Source: CAZTHL01 sp964613585 (GTDB taxonomy: Bacteria > Pseudomonadota > Alphaproteobacteria > DSM-16000 > Inquilinaceae). From it: a DNA stretch of 37,576 bases. Shown one piece after another: positions 8,807-17,507 of this stretch. Position 1 is the stretch's first letter. The number at the start of each line of letters is the position of its first letter. The DNA lies in the NCBI GenBank assembly GCA_964613585.1, contig CAZTHL010000035.1:1-37576 (forward strand). Direction: 5' to 3'. The position numbers were made by a program, and so were the translations under genes. Below the pieces are notes generated by a model, which saw nothing but the letters and a program-made list of their open reading frames with translations, did no database searches and was not told where the DNA came from.

Positions 8807-9118
8807 CGGGCAGCCGGGCGATCCCGGCGCCGGCCCGGCGAGGACGGCCGGCGCCGGCGGCCGCGTGGACCTGACGGGTCCTCTCGCCGGCCGGCGGGCT
8901 GACCGGCCACGGCCGTCGCCGATCCCGAGGATCATCCGGCCCCGCCGCGACAGGGCGCGCGGGCCGCTCTTCGTCCGCAGCGCGAACGGTATTCACGCCC
9001 CCTTAAAAGTTCTTGCCATAGTTTCAAGGCCGAGGGGCTTGCCCACCGTGGTCGGCCAGGGAGCGCCGCGCCTCCCTTATGTCAAATAGGCGGGCCTTTG
9101 TCAGGGAGTGGGATCGCC
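8807..9118. promoter_or_regulatory. 312-bp intergenic region with AT-rich patch upstream of the chemoreceptor
   Basis: Most of this gap is GC-rich and featureless. Bases 8985-9090 are clearly richer in A/T, including TTAAAAGTTCTTGCC near 9002 and CTTATGTCAAATAG near 9076. This is the likely promoter area of the chemoreceptor gene, but no good consensus -35/-10 pair with correct spacing was found. The short open frame at 8865-9089 is not supported. Confidence 0.35.
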
Positions 9119-10831
9119 ATGCCTGGAGGAATCGGCCCGGCCTTCGCCAATCTGCGGACCAAGAGCAAGGTGCTGCTGGGGGTCGGCTCGCCGCTGCTGC
9201 TCCTGGTGATGCTCGCCGCCGTAACGCTGTTCACGCTGCAGGCCCTTCAGAGCACGAAAGACTGGGTCGAGCATACCTACCGGGCCCTCGGCCGGTCGGA
9301 CGCCGTGGTCGCCGCGGCGATCAACATGGAGACCGGCATGCGCGGCTTCCTGCTGGCCGGCGACGACGCGTTCCTCGAGCCGTTTCACGCCGGCCGCGAG
9401 TCCGCCTTCGCCGCGATCGAGAAGCTGAAGCAGACGGTGAGCGACAATCCGGCCCAGATCGAGCGACTCAACGAGGCCAAGACGGTGCTGCAGGACTGGC
9501 TGTCCCGGGTGGTCGAGCCGGCCATCGCGCTGCGCCGGGAGGTCGGGCAGGGCGGCGCCACCATGGACGACATCGCCGCGCTGGTGGGCGAGGCGCGCGG
9601 CAAGGTGTTCTTCGACCGCTTCCGCGCGATCATGGGCGAGTTCCAGGCCGAGGAGCAGGCGCTCCTGGCGGCGCGCAAGGAATCGAGCCGGGACACCGCT
9701 GGGCTCGCCAAGACCCTGGTGTGGAGCGGCCTGGTCGGCGGCCTCATCATCGGTGGCGGCCTGGCCTGGTGGATCGGCGGCGGCATCGCCGGGCCGATCG
9801 GCCAGATCACCCGGGCCATGAGCCGGCTCGCGGACGGCGACACGACGGTCACCATTCCCGGCACCGGACGCCGCGACGAGATCGGCGAGATGGCCGGGGC
9901 GGTTCAGGTGTTCAAGGACAACCTGATCCGCAACGAGGAGCTGACGGCGGCCGCGGCGGCGGAGCAGGAGCGGCGGGCGCGGCGGGCCGAGGAGCTCGGC
10001 CGCATGGCCGCCGCGTTCGACCGGCAGGTGCGCGCCGAGCTCGACAGCGTCACCAACTCGGCCGGCGAGATGCGCCGGGTCGCCGAGTCCATGTCGGGCA
10101 CGGCCGGGGACACCAGCCGGCTGGCGAGCGAGGCCACCTCGGCCGCCGAGCAGGCCTCCGGCAACGTGCAGACCGTGGCCAGCGCCGCGGAGCAGCTCGG
10201 CAGCTCGATCCAGGAGATCAGCCGCCAGGTGCAGGACCAGTCGGCCAAGGCGCAGCAGGCGACCGGTGCCACCGAGGGCAGCCGCGAGCGGGTGCGCGGC
10301 CTCGCCGAAAAGGTGCAGAGCATCGGCGAGGTGGTCAGCCTGATCACCTCGATCGCCGAGCAGACCAACCTCCTGGCGCTCAACGCCACGATCGAGGCGG
10401 CGCGCGCCGGCGACGCCGGCAAGGGCTTCGCCGTGGTCGCCTCGGAGGTGAAGAACCTGGCCAACCAGACGGCCAAGGCGACCGAGCAGGTGGCCGGCCA
10501 GATCGGCGCCGTGCAGGCCGAGACCCGGGCCACGGTCGACGCCATCGAGACGATTGCCGCCGAGATCGCCGCCGTCGCCGAGATCGCCGGGGCCATCGCC
10601 GCCGCGGTGGAGCAGCAGAACGCCGCCACCCAGGAGATCGGCCGCAACGTCACCGAGGCGGCCCAGGGCACCCAGGGGGTGACCGCGACCGTGGCGCGGG
10701 TCACCGAGGCGGCGGCCGGCACCGGCGCCGGCGCCGGCCAGGTGCTCGGCTCGGCCGGCGCCCTGGCCGAGCGCGCCACCGCCCTCGACGGCCTGGTCCG
10801 CCGCTTCCTGGAGGACATCCAGGCGGCGTGA
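9119..10831 (+). CDS. Methyl-accepting chemotaxis protein with CHASE3 sensor domain
   Basis: A 570-residue transmembrane receptor. Membrane helix 1 is at about 17-39 and helix 2 at about 198-220. Between them lies a periplasmic helical domain of CHASE3 type (METGMRGFLLAGDDAFLEPF; later DNPAQIERL). A HAMP linker follows at about 222-275 (RRDEIGEMAGAVQVFKDN), then the cytoplasmic signalling coiled coil, with the hairpin tip EQTNLLALNATIEAARAG at about 417-434 that contacts CheA and CheW. It should sense an extracytoplasmic signal and steer motility or another Che pathway; the ligand is unknown. No CheR-binding pentapeptide ends the protein. The ATG at 9119 with AGGGAG ten bases upstream was preferred over the TTG at 9098. 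No other che gene is nearby. Confidence 0.93.
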   Translation: MPGGIGPAFANLRTKSKVLLGVGSPLLLLVMLAAVTLFTLQALQSTKDWVEHTYRALGRSDAVVAAAINMETGMRGFLLAGDDAFLEPFHAGRESAFAAIEKLKQTVSDNPAQIERLNEAKTVLQDWLSRVVEPAIALRREVGQGGATMDDIAALVGEARGKVFFDRFRAIMGEFQAEEQALLAARKESSRDTAGLAKTLVWSGLVGGLIIGGGLAWWIGGGIAGPIGQITRAMSRLADGDTTVTIPGTGRRDEIGEMAGAVQVFKDNLIRNEELTAAAAAEQERRARRAEELGRMAAAFDRQVRAELDSVTNSAGEMRRVAESMSGTAGDTSRLASEATSAAEQASGNVQTVASAAEQLGSSIQEISRQVQDQSAKAQQATGATEGSRERVRGLAEKVQSIGEVVSLITSIAEQTNLLALNATIEAARAGDAGKGFAVVASEVKNLANQTAKATEQVAGQIGAVQAETRATVDAIETIAAEIAAVAEIAGAIAAAVEQQNAATQEIGRNVTEAAQGTQGVTATVARVTEAAAGTGAGAGQVLGSAGALAERATALDGLVRRFLEDIQAA

Positions 10832-11143
10832 GGCTTGCCGCCGTCGCCCGCAGCCGCGCCCCCGGCCGGGCCGACGGGTCATCCGGTCGGCTCGGCGTCA
10901 TGAGGCTCGGGCAGGTGGCTCCCCCTGAACCGTCGCCGGTGGCGAGGCCGGAACGACGCCCCGATCAAGGAACGGCTTCCTCCGCAGCCGGTTAGAGCGT
11001 CTCCGGGTTCGGCGGCATCGCCGGCCCGCGTCCCCGCCCGGCCATCGACGACAGTCTGCTCAGGCTGGCCGGGCGGGCACGGGCCGGTGCCGGGTCCGCG
11101 TCAGGCGGAAACGCTCCAGCCACGCACACGACGGAGGGAAACC
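10832..11143. other. 312-bp intergenic region after the chemoreceptor
   Basis: Bases 10870-10891 can form a GC-rich hairpin (arms GCCGAC and GTCGGC) 38 bp after the receptor stop, a weak terminator candidate without a T-tract. A possible general-stress promoter is listed separately at 10969-10993. Otherwise nothing was recognised. Confidence 0.35.
10969..10993 (+). promoter_or_regulatory. Possible EcfG-type general stress promoter
   Basis: GGAAC at 10969-10973 is followed after exactly 18 bases by TT (10992-10993). This fits the GGAAC-N18/19-TT pattern reported for alphaproteobacterial EcfG/RpoE2 sigma factors. It lies about 150 bp upstream of the DUF1206 gene. The pattern is short and could arise by chance. 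Confidence 0.3.
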
Positions 11144-12046
11144 ATGTCCAAGAGCGTTCCCCAATGGGTCGAGCCGGTCATGCGCGCCGGCTACGCCGCA
11201 CGTGGCGCCGTCTACCTGATCGTCGGCGGGTTCGCCTTCCTCGCTGCCCATGACGGCGGCGCCGCGCCCGGCACCAAGGGCGCGCTGGACAACCTGCTGG
11301 GCGGCCCGGTCGGCGTCGCCCTGCTCGCGGCGATCGCCGCCGGCCTCCTCGCCTACGCGGTGTGGCGCGGCCTGTGCGCGCTGTGGGACCTGGAGGACAA
11401 GGGCGGCGGCGCCAAGGGCTGGATCGGCCGCGGCGGGCAGCTCGTCTCCGGCCTGACCCACCTGGCGCTCGCCGTCTATGCCGGCTCGCTGGTGTGGCAG
11501 ACCGCCGGGAGCGGCGGCGGCCAGGCCTCGCAGGCCGGCCAGGGCGGCGGCAGCACCACCGAGAGCGGCACCGCCATGCTGATGCAGCAGCCGTTCGGCC
11601 GCTGGCTGGTGGCCGGGGTCGGCCTCGTCGTCATCGGCGTCGGTATCTATCACTTCGTCAAGGCGCACAAGGAGACCTACAAGGAGACCCTGGCGGCGGA
11701 CCGGGCGGCCGAGCGGCTGGCGCCGGTGGTCAAGTTCGGGCTCGACGCCCACGGCGCGGTCATCGCCATCATCGGCGGCTTCTTCATCTGGGCGGCGCTG
11801 ACCGCCGACCCGCAGAAGGCGGGCGGCATCGGCCAGGCGCTCGACACCGTGCGCGGCGCCCTCTTCGGCCAGGTGCTGCTCGGGCTGGTCGGCGCCGGCC
11901 TCGTCGCCTTCGCCGTCTACTGCTGGGTCGAGGCGCGCTACCGCGTCGTCCCGGTGCTCGCCCCCGGCGGAGCGAGCACGCTCGGCGCCAAGGCGCGCCA
12001 GGCCAGGCACAAGGCCGAGCACGCCGCCCGCCAGGTGGCCGAGTAG
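11144..12046 (+). CDS. DUF1206 membrane protein
   Basis: A 300-residue integral membrane protein made of three similar two-helix units, at about 12-75, 95-165 and 195-265. The units open with related blocks (AGYAARGAVYLIVGGFAF, then ISRGGQ-like and LDAHGAVIAIIGGFFIW), the hallmark of DUF1206. The C-terminus (about 275-300) is basic and cytoplasmic. The ATG at 11144 has a clear GGAGGG site about seven bases upstream, so the longer frame starting at 11087 is rejected. Family function is unknown; members often sit near stress-response genes in alphaproteobacteria. It precedes the AI-2E permease gene by 146 bp. Confidence 0.88.
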   Translation: MSKSVPQWVEPVMRAGYAARGAVYLIVGGFAFLAAHDGGAAPGTKGALDNLLGGPVGVALLAAIAAGLLAYAVWRGLCALWDLEDKGGGAKGWIGRGGQLVSGLTHLALAVYAGSLVWQTAGSGGGQASQAGQGGGSTTESGTAMLMQQPFGRWLVAGVGLVVIGVGIYHFVKAHKETYKETLAADRAAERLAPVVKFGLDAHGAVIAIIGGFFIWAALTADPQKAGGIGQALDTVRGALFGQVLLGLVGAGLVAFAVYCWVEARYRVVPVLAPGGASTLGAKARQARHKAEHAARQVAE

Positions 12047-12192
12047 CGCTCCCTTGCGACCGCGCAGGGTCGGGGCCGACGGCCGTGCCCCGATCCTGCG
12101 CGAGCCGGAACCGGACCGGCGGGGCCGCCCTTCTGCCGCCCGAACGCGACACGACGGGGCACGCGGGCCCCGACCCGGCGAGGACCGGCCCC

Positions 12193-13227
12193 ATGGATGC
12201 GACACCTCCCGCCGCGGCGCGCCTGCTGTCGGTGATCACCGTGCTGCTGGTGTTGGGCGCGCTCAAATGGAGCAGCCCGGTGACCATGCCGCTCGCCTTC
12301 GCGCTCTTCATCATCATCGTCGTCTGGCCGATCCGGCGCTGGACCGGGCGATGGTTGCCGCAGCCGGCGAGCGTGACGGTGACCCTGCTGGTGCTGCTCC
12401 TGGTGCTGGCGGTGTTCGCCGCCGGCATCTACTACAGCGGCCGGCAGATCGCCGAGATGATGACCGGGTCGGACGGACGCCTTCAGTCGGTCTGGCAATC
12501 GCTGCGCGACACGGTGCGCGGCCTGGGGCTGGACCTGCCCGAGCCGCGGCAGGCCTTCTCGCGCCTCGCCCAGGTGCTGCCGGCCGTGGTCACCGGAGTC
12601 TGGGGCACGCTCGGGCTGATCGCGCTGATCCTGTCGCTGGTGGCGCTCGGCCTGCCGGCGGTCGACGGCTTCCGCCAGCGCATGCTGACCGGCCTGGAGC
12701 GGGACCATACGCGCGCCATCACCGGCACCGTGCGCGAGGTGGCGACCAAGGTGCAGAAGTACCTCGCGGCCGTGTCCATCGGCTGCATCCTGACCGGCCT
12801 GCTGACCACCGGGTTCGCCTGGCTGGTCGGGCTCGACTTCGCCATCCTCTGGGGCATCATCGCCTTCCTGCTCAATTACATTCCGACCATCGGCTCGGTC
12901 ATCGCGGTGATCCCGCCGACCCTGTTCGCCCTCGTGCAATTCGACGGCTGGGCCCTGCCGCTGGTCGTCTGGCTCGGCCTGTCGGTGATCCAGCTGGTCA
13001 TGGGCACCATCGTGACGCCGCGGCTCGAGGGGCGCTTCATGAAGCTGTCGCCGGTGGTCGTGCTGTTCTCCCTGATGCTGTGGGGCTGGATCTGGGGCAT
13101 CCCGGGCGCGCTCCTGGCCGCGCCGCTGACCATGACCTTCATCATCGCCTGCGGCCAGTTCCCGGCCACCCGCTGGATCGCCGCGCTGCTGAGCGAGCCG
13201 CGCGAGGGCACCCGCAACCGGGAATGA
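12193..13227 (+). CDS. AI-2E family transporter (PerM/YhhT-like permease)
   Basis: A 344-residue inner membrane protein with about eight hydrophobic helices. The family signature is seen in the C-terminal half: FAILWGIIAFLLNYIPTIGS, then NxxxxPRLEGR-like TIVTPRLEGRFMKLSPVVV and WGWIWGIPGALLAAPLT. Members include AI-2 exporter TqsA and many ion or unknown-substrate permeases; the substrate here cannot be told. A helical soluble segment at about 85-140 lies between helices, as usual. The ATG at 12193 has GAGG about eleven bases upstream and opens the conserved protein; the long upstream frame overlaps DUF1206 in another phase and is not coding. Confidence 0.9.
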   Translation: MDATPPAAARLLSVITVLLVLGALKWSSPVTMPLAFALFIIIVVWPIRRWTGRWLPQPASVTVTLLVLLLVLAVFAAGIYYSGRQIAEMMTGSDGRLQSVWQSLRDTVRGLGLDLPEPRQAFSRLAQVLPAVVTGVWGTLGLIALILSLVALGLPAVDGFRQRMLTGLERDHTRAITGTVREVATKVQKYLAAVSIGCILTGLLTTGFAWLVGLDFAILWGIIAFLLNYIPTIGSVIAVIPPTLFALVQFDGWALPLVVWLGLSVIQLVMGTIVTPRLEGRFMKLSPVVVLFSLMLWGWIWGIPGALLAAPLTMTFIIACGQFPATRWIAALLSEPREGTRNRE

Positions 13228-13244
13228 GCCGGTACCGGGGTGGC

Positions 13245-13277
13245 GCTCGGCCGCCCGCGGGACTGCCGACGCCGAGC
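13245..13277. terminator. Hairpin between convergent genes
   Basis: GCTCGGC at 13245-13251 pairs with GCCGAGC at 13271-13277, with a 19-base loop. It lies between the permease stop at 13227 and the DUF3429 stop at 13310, so it could end both transcripts. No T-tract is present, and in such GC-rich DNA the pairing could be fortuitous. Confidence 0.35.
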
Positions 13278-13309
13278 ATCGGCCGCCGGCCGCCCACGCC
13301 GGAGGCCGG

Positions 13310-13804
13310 CTACCCGGCGTCGACCATGAGTCGCAGCAGGATCGCGCCCAGCGCGAGCACGGCGATGCCCATCTGCAGCGGCCGCAGCCTTTCGAAGTAG
13401 AGCGGCGCCTCGTCCTGTCGCGCGGCCCGCAAGTCGATGACGGCCATGCTGAGACAGGCGGCGAGCAGCAGCGCCAGGGCCGGGACGGGCGACGGCAGCA
13501 CGAGCGCGACGACGCCGGCGCCGAACAGCCAGAGCATCATGGCGAGCTGGCCCGGCCGGGCGCCCCCGGGGGTGCGGAAGCTCAAGCCGCGGCGCACGCC
13601 GGCCAGGAACACGACGATGGCGGCCCCCCAGAGCTGCGCGCCGCGGGCGGCCGTCGTCTCCGCGTCGCCGGGCGCCAGCCAGGCCCACAGCGCCGCCGCC
13701 ACCAGCGGCGCCATGGCGCCGTAGCCGAGCACCAGGCTGAGCGCCGGGGTGCGCTCGGGCTCGGTGGCGGTGACGGCGCGCGCCGCCGTCCGGTCCTGCT
13801 CCAT
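13310..13804 (-). CDS. DUF3429 membrane protein
   Basis: A 164-residue protein with about five hydrophobic helices. The block GAQLWGAAIVVFLAGVRRGL, with WGAA/FLxGVRxG, identifies the DUF3429 family, small membrane proteins of unknown function common in alphaproteobacteria. The ATG at 13804 (MEQDRTAAR) was chosen; residues further upstream in the frame overlap the next gene antiparallel to no known domain. It follows the debranching enzyme gene by 67 bp on the same strand and may be the last gene of that transcript. Confidence 0.8.
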   Translation of the reverse strand: MEQDRTAARAVTATEPERTPALSLVLGYGAMAPLVAAALWAWLAPGDAETTAARGAQLWGAAIVVFLAGVRRGLSFRTPGGARPGQLAMMLWLFGAGVVALVLPSPVPALALLLAACLSMAVIDLRAARQDEAPLYFERLRPLQMGIAVLALGAILLRLMVDAG

Positions 13805-13871
13805 GACCGCGACAACCGCGGGCCGGCCCGCGACGTTCCCGCGGGCGCGGCCGCCGGCCCGGCCGGGGCCG

Positions 13872-16067
13872 CTACAGCACGATGTCGACCCGGATGTCGC
13901 CCCTGCGGCGCAGCACGTTGACCGCGACGTCCTCGCCGACCCGGCGGATCTGCACGTCGACCGTGGCGCCGTTGAGTTGAAGGTTTCTGAGATTGACCGT
14001 GTCAAGGCTCGCCGGCAGGCGCGGCCGGTCGAGGCGGATCAGGCCCTGGGCCGGGTCGAAGCCGAGACCGAGGGCCGCCTGCAGCAGCGCGAAGGGCGCG
14101 GCGCTGGCCCAGGCCTGGGGCGAGCAGGCGACCGGGTACAGGGTGGGCGCGGTCGACGGGCGCCGGCGGAAGCCGCAGAACAGCTCCGGCAGGCGGCGCA
14201 GGCTCATGAATCCGGCGGCGTCGTAAAGCCCGTCGAGCACGCGCAGCGCCGCCTCCTTGTGCCCGTAGCGGCCGAGGCCAAGCGCGATGAGCGCGTTGTC
14301 GTGCGGCCAGATCGAACCGTTGTGGTAGGACATCGGATTGTATCGCGCCTCGCCGGCGGCCACGGTGCGGATGCCGAAGCCGGTGAAGAACTCCGGTTGC
14401 AGGAGCGCGCGCGCCACGGCGCCGGCCCGGTCCGCCGCCGGCAGGCCGGTCAGCAGCAGCTGCCCGGCGTTCGAGCTGCGCACGGCGCAGGGGCGCTTGT
14501 CGCCGTCGAGGGCGAGGGCGTAGAAGCCGAGCGCGTCGGACCAGAACCGCTGCTCGACCAGGGCGCGCAGCTGGTCGGCCTGGCGGTCGCGCTGCGCCGC
14601 CTCGACCGGCTCGCCGAGAGCCCGGGCCAGCGCCGCCGCCGCCCGGTATGCCGCGTAGGCGTAGCCCTGCACCTCGACGAGCGCGATCGGTCCGGTCGCC
14701 AGCTCGCCCGAGGCGTGGAACACCGAGTCGTGCGAGTCCTTCCAGCCCTGATTGATCAGGCCGTCGTGGCGGCGCCGTCCGTACTCGATCAGCCCGTCCC
14801 CGTCGCGGTCGCCGTGCCGCTCCATCCAGGCGAGCGCCCGCTGTACATGGGGGTAGAGCCGCCGGACCGTGGCCAAGTCGCCGGTGCGCTCGAGATAGGC
14901 TCCGGCCAGGACGACGAACAGCGGCGTGGCGTCGATGGTGCCGTAGTAGTGGCGGAACGGCACCTGGCCGAGACGCGACAGCTCGCCGTCGCGGGTCTCG
15001 TGCAGGATCTTGCCGGGCTCGGCGTCGGCCGCCGGATCCTCCGCCTCGGCCTGGGTCGCCGCCAGCACCCCCAGCACACCGCGCGCCAGCGCCGGGTCGA
15101 CCCACAGCATGAGCAGCGCGGTGATCAGCCCGTCGCGGCCGAAGGCGGTGCTGAACCACGGCACGCCGGCATAGGGGTAGGCGCCGTCGGCGGTCTCGGT
15201 GGCCAGCATGGTGAGGTCGGCCATGGAGCGGCACAGCACCTCGTTGGCGATCGCGTTGGAGGTCTCGACCGCGGTGCTGCGCCGGGCCACCTCGCGGATC
15301 GGCCGGCGCGCCTGCTTGAGCGCGTTGAAGAAGCTGGCCGGGGCGCGCGCCGGCTCGCCCTCGGCGTTGAGCAGGACCGTGACGAACGCCGACCGTGCCT
15401 GGCCGGGCTCCAGCGCCAGGCGGTAGCGCGCCTCGCTCTCCGACAGATGGTCGGGCGCGGGGTCGAAGACGAGCACGGTCGAGCGGCCGACCCCGTCGAG
15501 CCCATGGTAGTCAATGCGCACGCGGTCGGGCGCCTCGACCCGCGCGGCCTTCTGGCCGAACTCGCTGCGGCGGAAGCCGCGCACCTCGAAGATGTCGGCG
15601 AAGTCGGCGGCGAAGGCGAGATCGACATCGAACTCCAGGATCTCGGCGGCGAAGTTGCGGATCGCCAGCCGCTCATGGGCCGCCGCCTGCCACAGGAACT
15701 TTGTGCGCGACAGGTGCAGCGCGTCCTGCGGCAGCACCAGCCGGCCGCCGTCAAAGATGTCCGGGTTGGTCAGGTCGCATTTGAGCTCGGCGTTGTTGAG
15801 CAGCACCGTCGAGCTCAGCAGCAGCGGGCTGCGCCCGGCGATCAGCACCTGGAAGCCCGACAGGTGGCGGGTGTCCCGGTGATACAGCCCCTCGGCCTTG
15901 TCCGCCGCCGGCAGGATGTCGCCGAACGGGTCGAACATGCCGAACGTGTCGCCGTGCTTCAGGATGCGCGGCCGCCGCTCGACCATCGAGGTGCTGGCCT
16001 GGATGAAGTAGACAGTGTCCTCCGGCGCGGGAGCTCCGAGAACCAGGGTGTTTTCTGCCGTGTCCAT
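13872..16067 (-). CDS. Amylo-alpha-1,6-glucosidase / glycogen-debranching-type enzyme
   Basis: A 731-residue cytoplasmic enzyme. Residues about 30-225 match the N-terminal beta-sandwich of bacterial debranching-like enzymes (GDE_N_bis type: DPFGDILPAADKAEGLYHRDTR, here cited in pieces as KHGDTFGMFDPFG and GLYHRDTRHLSG). Residues about 260-700 form the (alpha/alpha)6 barrel, with GVPWFSTAFGRDGLITALL, DATPLFVVLAGAY, NQGWKDSHDSV and the C-terminal YHNGSIWPHDNALIALG. These are the conserved acid-bearing blocks of the family. The likely role is removal of alpha-1,6 branches or trimming of alpha-glucans, but the exact substrate is not proven. The ATG at 16067 opens the family-like protein; the extension to 16454 would run into the neighbouring gene. 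The upstream gene is a glycosyltransferase on the same strand, a pairing often seen in alphaproteobacteria. Confidence 0.88.
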   Translation of the reverse strand: MDTAENTLVLGAPAPEDTVYFIQASTSMVERRPRILKHGDTFGMFDPFGDILPAADKAEGLYHRDTRHLSGFQVLIAGRSPLLLSSTVLLNNAELKCDLTNPDIFDGGRLVLPQDALHLSRTKFLWQAAAHERLAIRNFAAEILEFDVDLAFAADFADIFEVRGFRRSEFGQKAARVEAPDRVRIDYHGLDGVGRSTVLVFDPAPDHLSESEARYRLALEPGQARSAFVTVLLNAEGEPARAPASFFNALKQARRPIREVARRSTAVETSNAIANEVLCRSMADLTMLATETADGAYPYAGVPWFSTAFGRDGLITALLMLWVDPALARGVLGVLAATQAEAEDPAADAEPGKILHETRDGELSRLGQVPFRHYYGTIDATPLFVVLAGAYLERTGDLATVRRLYPHVQRALAWMERHGDRDGDGLIEYGRRRHDGLINQGWKDSHDSVFHASGELATGPIALVEVQGYAYAAYRAAAALARALGEPVEAAQRDRQADQLRALVEQRFWSDALGFYALALDGDKRPCAVRSSNAGQLLLTGLPAADRAGAVARALLQPEFFTGFGIRTVAAGEARYNPMSYHNGSIWPHDNALIALGLGRYGHKEAALRVLDGLYDAAGFMSLRRLPELFCGFRRRPSTAPTLYPVACSPQAWASAAPFALLQAALGLGFDPAQGLIRLDRPRLPASLDTVNLRNLQLNGATVDVQIRRVGEDVAVNVLRRRGDIRVDIVL

Positions 16068-16183
16068 GGCGCGCTGGCTGGCTTGTGGAGCGGACCGCGG
16101 CGCGCCGGCCCACCGGGTCCCGAAAGCGGCGTGAGCGACGGCCGGGGCGTCCCGTGCCGGCGGAACGCCCCGGGCCTCCAGGA

Positions 16184-17392
16184 TCAGGACTCCGGCAAGC
16201 CGGGCTCGCGCTCGCGAAGCGCCCTGGCAGCCGCCACCACGGGGGCCGGCGCGGCCGGCGCCACGGGGGCCGGCGCGGCCGGCGCCGAGGCTCCCGGACG
16301 GGCCGGGCGCCGTGCCGCCGGCCGCCGCCCCAGCTCGACCGGGCGGATCCGGATCGGCTCGGCCTCGCGCGCCAACAGCCGCCGATAGATGCGCAGGTAG
16401 CCCTCGGCCATGGCCTCGACCGAGAAGCGCTCCTCGAACACCCGGCGGATGCACGCGCGGTCGAGCCGACTCGCGGTCTCGACCGCGGCCACCGCGTCGT
16501 CCAGGTCCTCGACGATGCGCCCGGTGACGCCGTCGTCGATCACCTCGGGCACCGAGCCGCGGCGCCAGGCGATCACCGGGGTGCCGCAGGCCATGGCCTC
16601 GATCATGACCAGGCCGAAGGGTTCCGGCCAGTCGATCGGGAACAGCAGCGCCGCGGCGTTGCCGAGGAAGCCGGGCTTCTGGGAGTCGTTGATCTCGCCC
16701 ACGAACTCGATCAGAGGATGGTCGAGCAGCGGCCTGATCGTGTCGTTGAAATAGGCTGCGTCGGCCTGGCCGACCTTGGCCGCGATCTTGAGCGGCAGGC
16801 CGGCCCGCTTCGCGATCTCGATCGCCCGGTCCGGCCGCTTCTCCGGCGAGATGCGGCCGAGGAAGGCGAGGTAGCCGCCGTCGGGCCGGGCGGTGAACGG
16901 ATACAAGGCGCGCGGCAGGCCGTGGTAAACGGTGCCGACGAAGTTGGCGAAGGACAGCGGGCGGCGCTGGTCGTTGGAGATCGAGACCAGCGGGATGTGG
17001 CGGTAGTGGGTGAAGAAGGCGCGCAGGTCGGGCAGGTCGAGCCGGCCGTGCATGGTGGTGACCGTCCGGCCCGCGATGTCCCGGAACAGCGGCATCTGCA
17101 GGCAGTCGGTGTGGAAGTGCAGGATGTCGAACCGGTGGGCCTGCCGCCGGACCTCCTCCAGCATGGCCATGTGCGCCGGCAGGTCCCAGCCGAGACCGGG
17201 GTCGAGGCGCAGCGCCTGCGCGCGGCCGGGCACCAGGCGTGCCCGCGAGCGGCTGTCCGCGCTGGCGAACAGCGTCACCTCATGGCCGCGCTCGACCAGC
17301 GCGTCGGCGAGGGTGGAGACGACCCGCTCGGTGCCGCCGTAAAGCTTCGGCGGTACGGCTTCGTACAGAGGGGCGATCTGGGCAATACGCAT
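16184..17392 (-). CDS. Family 4 glycosyltransferase
   Basis: A 402-residue GT-B fold enzyme. The N-terminal domain opens MRIAQIAPLYEAVPPKLYGG, whose Gly-rich loop binds the acceptor side; FHTDCLQ and HGRLDLPD follow. The C-terminal nucleotide-sugar domain has FLGRISPEKRPDRAI and the E-x7-E motif (Glu257 and Glu265 in EPFGLVMIEAMACGTPV). It retains the anomeric configuration in known GT4 enzymes; donor and acceptor are unknown. The last 60 residues are an Ala/Pro-rich tail partly made of two exact 24-bp repeats. ATG at 17392 with AAGGAG about ten bases upstream is a strong start. The next gene downstream, 116 bp on, is the debranching-type glucosidase, so both probably act on one glucan or trehalose/maltooligosaccharide-like pathway (inference). 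Confidence 0.9.
   Translation of the reverse strand: MRIAQIAPLYEAVPPKLYGGTERVVSTLADALVERGHEVTLFASADSRSRARLVPGRAQALRLDPGLGWDLPAHMAMLEEVRRQAHRFDILHFHTDCLQMPLFRDIAGRTVTTMHGRLDLPDLRAFFTHYRHIPLVSISNDQRRPLSFANFVGTVYHGLPRALYPFTARPDGGYLAFLGRISPEKRPDRAIEIAKRAGLPLKIAAKVGQADAAYFNDTIRPLLDHPLIEFVGEINDSQKPGFLGNAAALLFPIDWPEPFGLVMIEAMACGTPVIAWRRGSVPEVIDDGVTGRIVEDLDDAVAAVETASRLDRACIRRVFEERFSVEAMAEGYLRIYRRLLAREAEPIRIRPVELGRRPAARRPARPGASAPAAPAPVAPAAPAPVVAAARALREREPGLPES
16239..16286. repeat. Two exact 24-bp tandem repeats in the glycosyltransferase tail
   Basis: Bases 16239-16262 and 16263-16286 are identical. They encode the Ala/Pro tail repeat APAAPAPV on the minus strand and lie outside the catalytic domains. 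Confidence 0.9.
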
Positions 17393-17442
17393 CGGTACGG
17401 CTCTCCTTATCGATCGACCAGGCAAGACGCAGGGCAATGGCC

Positions 17443-17458
17443 CTCTGCGAAAGCAGAG
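17443..17458. other. Short perfect hairpin in the glycosyltransferase leader
   Basis: CTCTGC (17443-17448) and GCAGAG (17453-17458) form a six-base stem with a four-base loop, GAAA on the plus strand and TTTC in the glycosyltransferase transcript. It would sit about 50 bases upstream of the start codon, in the 5' untranslated leader if the promoter at 17480-17507 is right. Confidence 0.5.
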
Positions 17459-17479
17459 AGTTAATGATGAAGCGAAGCG

Positions 17480-17507
17480 GATATAGGGAGACTGTCGCAC
17501 CGCACAA
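17480..17507 (-). promoter_or_regulatory. Candidate sigma-70-type promoter of the glycosyltransferase operon
   Basis: On the minus strand, TTGTGC (17507-17502) is followed after 16 bases by TATATC (17485-17480). Match to TTGACA/TATAAT is partial, but this is the only A/T-rich patch upstream of the gene. Confidence 0.35.

Noticed and set aside
9002..9036. Flagellar-type (sigma-28) promoter for the chemoreceptor
   Set aside because: TAAAAGTT and GCCGAGGG are present, but the spacing is 17 rather than about 11 bases.
8865..9089. 74-residue open frame before the chemoreceptor
   Set aside because: No ribosome-binding site or family; it lies in the likely promoter region.
9079..10995. Long alternative frames on both strands over the chemoreceptor
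   Set aside because: The in-frame CHASE3, HAMP and signalling domains account for the region; alternatives lack domains.
13749..16388. 879-residue plus-strand open frame
   Set aside because: Antisense to the debranching-type enzyme, which has clear family blocks over its whole length.
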